DNA of 10,121 nucleotides from Tannerella sp. (GTDB taxonomy: Bacteria > Bacteroidota > Bacteroidia > Bacteroidales > Tannerellaceae). Below are positions 6,358 through 10,121 of this stretch, one piece after another (the first letter of the stretch is position 1; every line of letters begins with the position of its first letter). The translations under genes were made by a program, and so were the position numbers. Below the pieces are notes generated by a model. It was not told the DNA's origin, did no database searches, and saw nothing but the letters and a program-made list of their open reading frames with translations. The DNA lies in the NCBI GenBank assembly GCA_031259505.1, contig JAIRLL010000224.1:1-10121 (forward strand), read 5' to 3'.

Positions 6358-8124
6358 CTACCGGACGATTTTCACACCCCTGGGGGCTTTCACGCTGGAG
6401 ATAATTCTGCCCGAGGCGTCTTTCCTGTGACTGATTTTCACCACTCCGTGCGGTGTCGGGAAGGTGCCTTCCACCCACTGGAGGTCGCCCAGATGCGGTT
6501 CGATGCGAAGCGTCCGGCATCCGGGGTCTACCACCTGCACGCCCAGTACGTGTTCGGTCAGCCAGGGCGCGGGTCCCGATGCCCATCCGTGACACAGACT
6601 GTGTCGCAACTGTTTGTAACAATACGCGCCGAAGTCAGCATGAATGTCTTTTTTCCCTTCCGGGACAAGTTCGTCAATCCCCGCAGCGTTTTCCATCCAC
6701 TCCAGATTGAAATCTTCCCAGAAGGTGGTGGCTCCCATGTCAAGCATTCCACCCCAGAATTGCCGGATGTTGTCGATGGCAGCCTGATAGTCGCCTGCCC
6801 TGGCCTGTGCCTGCAGCATGTAGTATCCGTAGAAGGTGGAAAAGTCTTTCGCGCCGCCGTCGGCAATCACTTCGTCGATGGCCTGCCGTGCCGGTAACAT
6901 GCCTGCGAGCGCCAGCAGCGATGCGGCCTGTTTCAGTTGGTTGTGGTGCGGGACATACTGCTGCATGAGAGCAGCGACGTCGGTACATTCGGTCGCCAGT
7001 TGTCTGTCGCCGAGTATGCCGCACAGTTCGGCGCCTGCCTGAAAGGCTATCACCATCAGCGCCTGCAGTCCGGCATCGACGCCTTGCGTGTTCGGACTCG
7101 AAGGCCAGTCGAGGAAACGCCCGCCGCCGTCCAGCCGTTCTTTTCCCGATGCGTCGACTTTTGTAAACAGCAGCCGCAGCAGTTCGGCGAGGTATTCCTG
7201 CTGATTTTTCAGGTATGCCAGGTCGCCCTGATAGCGATACCAGTCGCGATGGATGATGATCCACCACAGGGAATAGGAACACATGCCGTTCATCCAGCCG
7301 GGGAGGGGAGTGATGTCGCGCGCCAGGTCGAGGCTTTTGGGAACGACTTCGTTGTATCCGAAGACAGCGCTTATCGTCATCACTTCCGGGTGCAGGTCGC
7401 CCAGCCACACCAGCCGGTCGCGTTTGATGCCGTCCCAGATGTATTCCTGCATGTTGAGATGCACGGTGTAGGCGGCGGTCATCCATATCCGGTTCAGCCG
7501 CTCGTCGCTGCTTTTAAATGAGCCGTGATAAGGGATGTCGCGATAGGAGAATATGGCGTTGACTTCTTTCAGGTCGAGCCTTACGTTGGGTTCTATCAGG
7601 TCGATGCGTACAAAGCGGAAGCCGCTGTTGCCCGTTTCGGCCACTCCGAGCCAGGGTAATTCCATGACGAAGTCGCGCATGGCATGGTCGTTGGTTGCAC
7701 CCTGCGCTCCGCCCGCCTGGCTCATGGCCTCGCTGACCGATTCGCCGAAGCGTATGCGTACTTTTGCGGGAGTGCTCGATGCGGCGGTTACCAGTTGTAT
7801 GCCGCCCTGTATCTCTTTACCGAAGTCGAGCAGGATGGACGGATATTCGTTGTCCGTACTGCGCATGGAACATGACGGGCGATCGGTCAGTTCGCTCTGT
7901 CCGTTGTTTCCGCCCGCAAGCAGCGCGTCGGGACGGGAAATCAGTTTTCCTCCACCATCGTATTTCCATACAATGCGCTGAGGGGTAATGTACGACCGCA
8001 CGCGGGAATCCTGAAATGTCCTGCTTGCGTATTCCGATCCGAATACTGGAGGGAGACGGTGTTCCTGGGCGTGCACTGCGCCTGCAAGGATAACCGATAC
8101 GAGAAATAATGATAAAAGTTTCAT
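6358..8124 (-). CDS. Secreted GH78-type alpha-L-rhamnosidase
   Basis: The 588-residue product begins with a Sec signal peptide (MKLLSLFLVSVILAGAVHA, cleavage after residue 19 at AVHA|QE) and has no lipobox, so it is exported to the periplasm or beyond. A beta-sandwich region (about 90-200) precedes an (alpha/alpha)6 catalytic domain of the Bac_rhamnosid6H type (about 200-515). A C-terminal beta domain of the Bac_rhamnosid_C type follows (about 516-588: GPAPWLTEHVLGVQVVDPGC). The acidic cluster DGIKRDRLVWLGD (231-243) and GATTFWED (464-471, Glu470 probable general base) match active-site regions of inverting alpha-L-rhamnosidases, and SLCHGWASGPAPWL (509-522) is a further family signature. GH78 enzymes release terminal alpha-L-rhamnose from plant glycans, pectin or glycosides. 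At 588 residues it is shorter than many GH78 proteins, lacking extra N-terminal beta domains. It stands alone: no SusC/SusD-like genes are in the window. Substrate is inferred from family only. Confidence 0.82.
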   Translation of the reverse strand: MKLLSLFLVSVILAGAVHAQEHRLPPVFGSEYASRTFQDSRVRSYITPQRIVWKYDGGGKLISRPDALLAGGNNGQSELTDRPSCSMRSTDNEYPSILLDFGKEIQGGIQLVTAASSTPAKVRIRFGESVSEAMSQAGGAQGATNDHAMRDFVMELPWLGVAETGNSGFRFVRIDLIEPNVRLDLKEVNAIFSYRDIPYHGSFKSSDERLNRIWMTAAYTVHLNMQEYIWDGIKRDRLVWLGDLHPEVMTISAVFGYNEVVPKSLDLARDITPLPGWMNGMCSYSLWWIIIHRDWYRYQGDLAYLKNQQEYLAELLRLLFTKVDASGKERLDGGGRFLDWPSSPNTQGVDAGLQALMVIAFQAGAELCGILGDRQLATECTDVAALMQQYVPHHNQLKQAASLLALAGMLPARQAIDEVIADGGAKDFSTFYGYYMLQAQARAGDYQAAIDNIRQFWGGMLDMGATTFWEDFNLEWMENAAGIDELVPEGKKDIHADFGAYCYKQLRHSLCHGWASGPAPWLTEHVLGVQVVDPGCRTLRIEPHLGDLQWVEGTFPTPHGVVKISHRKDASGRIISSVKAPRGVKIVR

Positions 8125-8178
8125 GTCATTTAAGTCAAATTAAGAAATATTACAGCAATAAAAATATTTTTTCGCGGG

Positions 8179-8186
8179 CAAAATCA
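8179..8186 (-). promoter_or_regulatory. -7-like box (TGATTTTG) for the rhamnosidase gene
   Basis: Read on the minus strand this is TGATTTTG, differing from TAnnTTTG only at the second base. It lies 54 bases before the ATG at 8124. Its upstream edge overlaps the end of the 27-bp palindrome at 8185-8211, as expected for a regulated promoter. Confidence 0.35.
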
Positions 8187-8211
8187 CATGAAAATTTCGA
8201 ATTTTCATGTG
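8185..8211. promoter_or_regulatory. 27-bp palindrome, candidate operator upstream of the rhamnosidase
   Basis: Twelve-base arms CACATGAAAATT (8185-8196) and AATTTTCATGTG (8200-8211) are perfect complements around TCG. The site lies immediately upstream of, and overlaps by two bases, the -7-like box of the minus-strand gene, and thus covers its -33 region. Such a long symmetric element fits a dimeric repressor or activator site. It could also fold as a hairpin, but no T-tract directly follows on either strand. The G+C-poor arms make a terminator less likely. Confidence 0.45.
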
Positions 8212-8250
8212 CGTAAAAAAAATCAAGACCACCGGGTTCTGCTTACCACC

Positions 8251-8264
8251 GTACTTTGAAGTAC
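8251..8264. repeat. Short inverted repeat at the left flank of the IS110 remnant
   Basis: GTACTT (8251-8256) and AAGTAC (8259-8264) are perfect complements separated by TG. It sits 7 bases before the -7-like box TAACTTTG. It may belong to the left non-coding end of the IS110-type element, a region which in this family can encode the guide (bridge) RNA, or it may be a small operator. The exact element boundary cannot be placed by eye. Confidence 0.3.
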
Positions 8265-8270
8265 AATTGC

Positions 8271-8278
8271 TAACTTTG
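8271..8278 (+). promoter_or_regulatory. -7 box (TAACTTTG) before the IS110 remnant
   Basis: An exact TAnnTTTG match 42 bases before the ATG at 8320, oriented toward the transposase remnant. No TTTG is present at 19 bases upstream. It was probably the transposase promoter when the element was active. Confidence 0.35.
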
Positions 8279-8319
8279 CAGCAAAAAATAATCGTAAAAC
8301 AATTAAAAAACGTAAGTTT

Positions 8320-8642
8320 ATGTACACATACAGTAGTCTTGACGTGCCAAAGGTAGTGTTTTTACATGTATAATAGACGAAAAACGGGAAAAGATTTTTG
8401 AAAAGCGTTACGGGACACTCACCCCCGACTTGCAAGAACTTAGAGACACGCTACTTAAGTGTGGCGTAAAAGAAGTAGCGATGGAAAGCACAAGTATCTA
8501 CTGGATGCCGGTATGGCGAACTTTGCAACCTCATTTTTCGATGAAATTAGCCAATCCGTGTTTCATCAAACAGTTGCCGGGACGCAAGAGTGATGCAAAG
8601 GACGCACAGTGGATAGCAGAATGTTTGCAAAATGATCAATAA
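8320..8642 (+). pseudogene. IS110-family transposase, frameshifted and truncated
   Basis: This is the N-terminal, RuvC-like DEDD half of an IS110-family recombinase. The first frame (ATG 8320) reads MYTYSSLDVPK and hits stops at 8371. The next frame continues the family sequence with CIIDE, FEKRYGTLTPDLQEL, VAMESTSIYW and QLPGRKSDAKDAQWIAECLQ. A one- or two-base indel between about 8349 and 8366 therefore broke the gene. All four acidic residues are recognisable (Asp in SSLDV, Glu in MEST, two Asp in KSDAKD). The frame then ends at TAA 8640-8642, where family members continue for some 200 more residues, so the C-terminal transposase_20 (PF02371) domain with its catalytic serine is missing. 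The element is dead. It lies in the A+T-rich region between the rhamnosidase and tetR, and marks past mobile-element activity. Confidence 0.85.
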
Positions 8643-9001
8643 ACAGTATCGCGAATGAAAGTGCGTATAAGACCGGAAAGCTCGCAGAGGAAGTATTTTA
8701 TTTTTTATTTTTTTTGTCTGCCCGGCTATATTCTATCGTAAGCGCTGCATAAAAGGCGGCTATATATTGTTTTTGAAACTTAATAATGAGTTGCCTATCT
8801 TAACTTAACAACACCATAGAACGAAATGCTTTTCAGGGGAATGGAATTATATTATAGCTCCAAATTGAAACTGTAATTTATTGACAGTTCCTTATAGCAC
8901 AGCTACAATATAAGCAGACACTGATTCTTTTTTTCTGAAGATCCTTACGGCAGACGCTCCCCAAATTGCGCCGAAAAGAAAATAAAAAAAATCGAAGAAC
9001 G
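8643..9001. other. A+T-rich gene-free region between the IS110 remnant and tetR
   Basis: No coding frame with recognisable content is present. It contains a long T-rich run (about 8694-8715) and a 9-bp direct repeat CGGCTATAT at 8723-8731 and 8757-8765. Two hairpins are possible: AACTGT (8869-8874) with ACAGTT (8884-8889), and AATCG (8990-8994) with CGATT (9000-9004), the second adjoining the tetR -33 region. The left part may include decayed right-end sequence of the IS110 element, but no boundary repeat is evident. Confidence 0.5.
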
Positions 9002-9031
9002 ATTGCAGATTAAAAATAATTCGTACCTTTG
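9002..9031 (+). promoter_or_regulatory. tetR promoter, Bacteroidetes type
   Basis: ATTG (9002-9005) lies 18 bases upstream of TACCTTTG (9024-9031), an exact -7 consensus. The predicted start of transcription is near 9038, inside the palindrome at 9028-9055. The transcript would have a leader of about 40 bases before the ATG at 9079. Confidence 0.65.
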
Positions 9032-9055
9032 TTTCGACAATATTGTCGAAACAAA
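9028..9055. promoter_or_regulatory. 28-bp perfect palindrome, probable TetR operator
   Basis: The 14-base left arm TTTGTTTCGACAAT (9028-9041) is the exact reverse complement of the right arm ATTGTCGAAACAAA (9042-9055). It overlaps the -7 box at 9024-9031 and the presumed transcription start, a classic position for autorepression by TetR-family dimers. Its 12-bp centre GACAATATTGTC recurs at 9719-9730 after the gene. Confidence 0.75.
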
Positions 9056-9078
9056 ATTATGTAATTTGCAATAATAGG

Positions 9079-9699
9079 ATGATTGATAGAGAATTAACTA
9101 CCGAACAGATCGTTTTGAGAGCCGCCGAAGCGGAGTTTCTCGAAAAAGGCTACGGCAATACAAAAACCGTTGCTATTGCGCGGCGAGCAGGTATAAGCCA
9201 TTCCATGCTGCATTACTATTTTCGCAGCAAAGAGCAGTTGTTTCAAAAGATTTTCAAGGAAAAAGTGCATACTTTAACACAAATGTTCAGTGGTATATTT
9301 GAAAAAGACAGGCCGTTTACCGAAACTATACGGCTTGTTGTGGAAACGCAATTTAATTTTATAGCGCAAAACCCGCAGATGCCACAATTCATTATCAGCG
9401 AACTTTTATCAAACAGGGACAATCGCGATTGGGCTATCGAAACGCTGTTTCCACAGCTATATCCCATTTATTGCACATTAGAAAAAATGTTGAATGAGGA
9501 AATTGCGAAAGGGACTGTGCGCGCTGTTTCAATACGTAATTTGATACTCAACATTGTCTCAATTAATGTTTTCGGCTTTATTGCTTTACCTGTTTTTAAA
9601 GAAGCGTTTCAACTCAAAACAGGCGAGGCATTGGAAAGTTTTCTCAACGAAAGGCTGGAAAACAATGTGCAACTTATTTTAAATGCATTAAAGCCATAA
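9079..9699 (+). CDS. TetR/AcrR-family transcriptional regulator
   Basis: The 206-residue product has the size and layout of TetR-family repressors. An N-terminal helix-turn-helix (about 8-55) contains IVLRAAEAEFLEKGYGNTKT, then VAIARRAGISHSMLHYYF and the typical SKEQLFQKIF. An all-helical ligand and dimer domain (about 60-206) follows, too variable to name a ligand. The frame is open back to a TTG at 9043, but that codon lies inside the operator palindrome; the ATG at 9079 places the protein start where family members begin. Two sites sharing the core GACAATATTGTC flank the gene, so it probably represses itself and the next gene. Only 60 bases and no hairpin terminator separate it from the activase gene, so the two may also be co-transcribed. 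A ligand such as an acyl-CoA or fatty acid is a guess from the neighbour only. Confidence 0.92.
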   Translation: MIDRELTTEQIVLRAAEAEFLEKGYGNTKTVAIARRAGISHSMLHYYFRSKEQLFQKIFKEKVHTLTQMFSGIFEKDRPFTETIRLVVETQFNFIAQNPQMPQFIISELLSNRDNRDWAIETLFPQLYPIYCTLEKMLNEEIAKGTVRAVSIRNLILNIVSINVFGFIALPVFKEAFQLKTGEALESFLNERLENNVQLILNALKP

Positions 9700-9718
9700 T
9701 ATTTTTTTAGATGAAATA

Positions 9719-9730
9719 GACAATATTGTC
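9719..9730. promoter_or_regulatory. Second operator-like site before the activase gene
   Basis: GACAATATTGTC is a perfect 12-bp palindrome identical to the centre of the 28-bp operator at 9028-9055. The match extends to the right with GAA (9731-9733) but not to the left. It lies 29 bases before the ATG at 9760. A weak -7-like TAGTGTTG follows at 9737-9744. Shared sequence suggests binding by the same TetR protein, probably with lower affinity. Confidence 0.65.
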
Positions 9731-9759
9731 GAACAATAGTGTTGAATAAAAAATAAGCT

Positions 9760-10121
9760 ATGAAGGCGATAAATAAAATCGGCATTGATATTGGTTCCAC
9801 AACACTGAAAATTGTTGTATTGGACAATAAGAACAATGTAGTATATAAAAACTACGTGCGGCACAAAGCGGGTATCGGCGAGGTGTTTCTTGCCGAACTC
9901 GCGGAAATATCAGTGCGTTTTCCCGAAGCTGCTTTCAAAATCAACATGACAGGCTCGGCGGGAATGGGCATAGCGGAACGGACACGATGTACTTTTGTTC
10001 AGGAAGTTGTTGCAGAAATTGAAGTGATAGAAACACTATACCCCGACACGCGCACGCTCATCGATTTGGGCGGCGAAGATGCGAAAATCGTCTTTTTTGA
10101 GCAGGGGAAGCAACTCGATAT
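9760..10121 (+). CDS. Acyl-CoA dehydratase activase (BadF/BadG/BcrA/BcrD ATPase), 5' part
   Basis: Only the first 120 residues are inside the window. They show the ASKHA-type ATPase fold: phosphate-1 loop IGIDIGSTTLKIVVLD (7-22), MTGSAGMGIAE (63-73), FVQEVVAEIEVIE (79-91), and LIDLGGEDAKIVFF (100-113) as the second phosphate motif. Proteins of this family hydrolyse ATP and pass an electron from an iron-sulfur cluster to a 2-hydroxyacyl-CoA dehydratase or a benzoyl-CoA-reductase-like partner. The GGEDAK form (rather than GGQDxK) is, as I recall, that of the large fused activase-related proteins of about 1400 residues in anaerobes. In that case domains such as DUF2229 should follow outside the window. 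The cluster-binding cysteines lie beyond the window edge and cannot be checked. The ATG at 9760 gives a normal start. It is preceded by an operator-like site, so it is a likely TetR target. Confidence 0.88.
   Translation, partial: MKAINKIGIDIGSTTLKIVVLDNKNNVVYKNYVRHKAGIGEVFLAELAEISVRFPEAAFKINMTGSAGMGIAERTRCTFVQEVVAEIEVIETLYPDTRTLIDLGGEDAKIVFFEQGKQLD

Noticed and set aside
6937..7521. Plus-strand open frame opposite the rhamnosidase gene
   Set aside because: Antisense shadow; the minus-strand protein has a signal peptide, active-site motifs and a full-length fit.
8348..8355. Minus-strand TACCTTTG -7 box
   Set aside because: It lies inside the transposase coding remnant and is probably fortuitous; the rhamnosidase gene has a closer candidate at 8179-8186.
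9043..9078. Extended TetR start at TTG 9043
   Set aside because: The codon lies within the operator palindrome near the predicted transcription start, and the added 12 residues do not resemble the family.
1..10121. CRISPR array, tRNA, rRNA or defence gene cluster
   Set aside because: No regularly spaced long repeats, no tRNA-like cloverleaf with a T-loop GTTCRA pattern, and no rRNA or recognised defence genes were seen; the truncated ATPase remnant alone is not evidence for a defence system.

Overview
The window reads as a chromosomal segment of a Bacteroidetes bacterium, most likely of the order Bacteroidales. Three things point there. Several genes and candidate transcripts are preceded by the phylum's -7 box (TAnnTTTG), with few recognisable Shine-Dalgarno sequences. 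The transketolase is of the single-chain type with the SDGGIQEE signature, which I associate with this phylum. The accessory genes (AAA-ATPase-like/PD-(D/E)XK family, IS110, secreted GH78-type rhamnosidase, large CoA-activase) also fit that group.

Layout. Positions 1-183 are non-coding and hold a short degenerate 11-bp tandem repeat. At 184-549 (minus) lies only the N-terminal part of an AAA-ATPase-like gene, a remnant. A gene-free stretch follows (550-1020). It has a -7 box at 742 followed by self-complementary sequence that could be a small RNA, then the promoter and leader of rplS. rplS (1021-1368) ends in a strong intrinsic terminator. Next is a tight plus-strand cluster: transketolase (1537-3567), ribose-5-phosphate isomerase B (3572-4009, 4-nt gap) and the Tex RNA-binding protein (4031-6160, 21-nt gap, TTG start). 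tkt and rpiB form a non-oxidative pentose-phosphate pair; tex appears to travel with them as a housekeeping passenger.

Convergent to this cluster is a secreted GH78-type alpha-L-rhamnosidase (6358-8124, minus). Its upstream region carries a nearly perfect 27-bp palindrome overlapping a -7-like box. Beyond it the sequence becomes visibly more A+T rich. It contains a frameshifted, C-terminally truncated IS110 transposase (8320-8642), about 400 bp without genes, and a TetR-family regulator (9079-9699). The last gene is the 5' part of a BadF/BadG/BcrA/BcrD-type acyl-CoA dehydratase activase (9760 to the window end).

The most interesting structure is the tetR locus. A perfect 28-bp palindrome overlaps the tetR -7 box and presumed start site, and its 12-bp core GACAATATTGTC recurs between tetR and the activase gene. 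This suggests one regulator controlling itself and the radical-type dehydratase activation gene downstream. All functions are inferred from sequence motifs recognised by eye; no database search was run.
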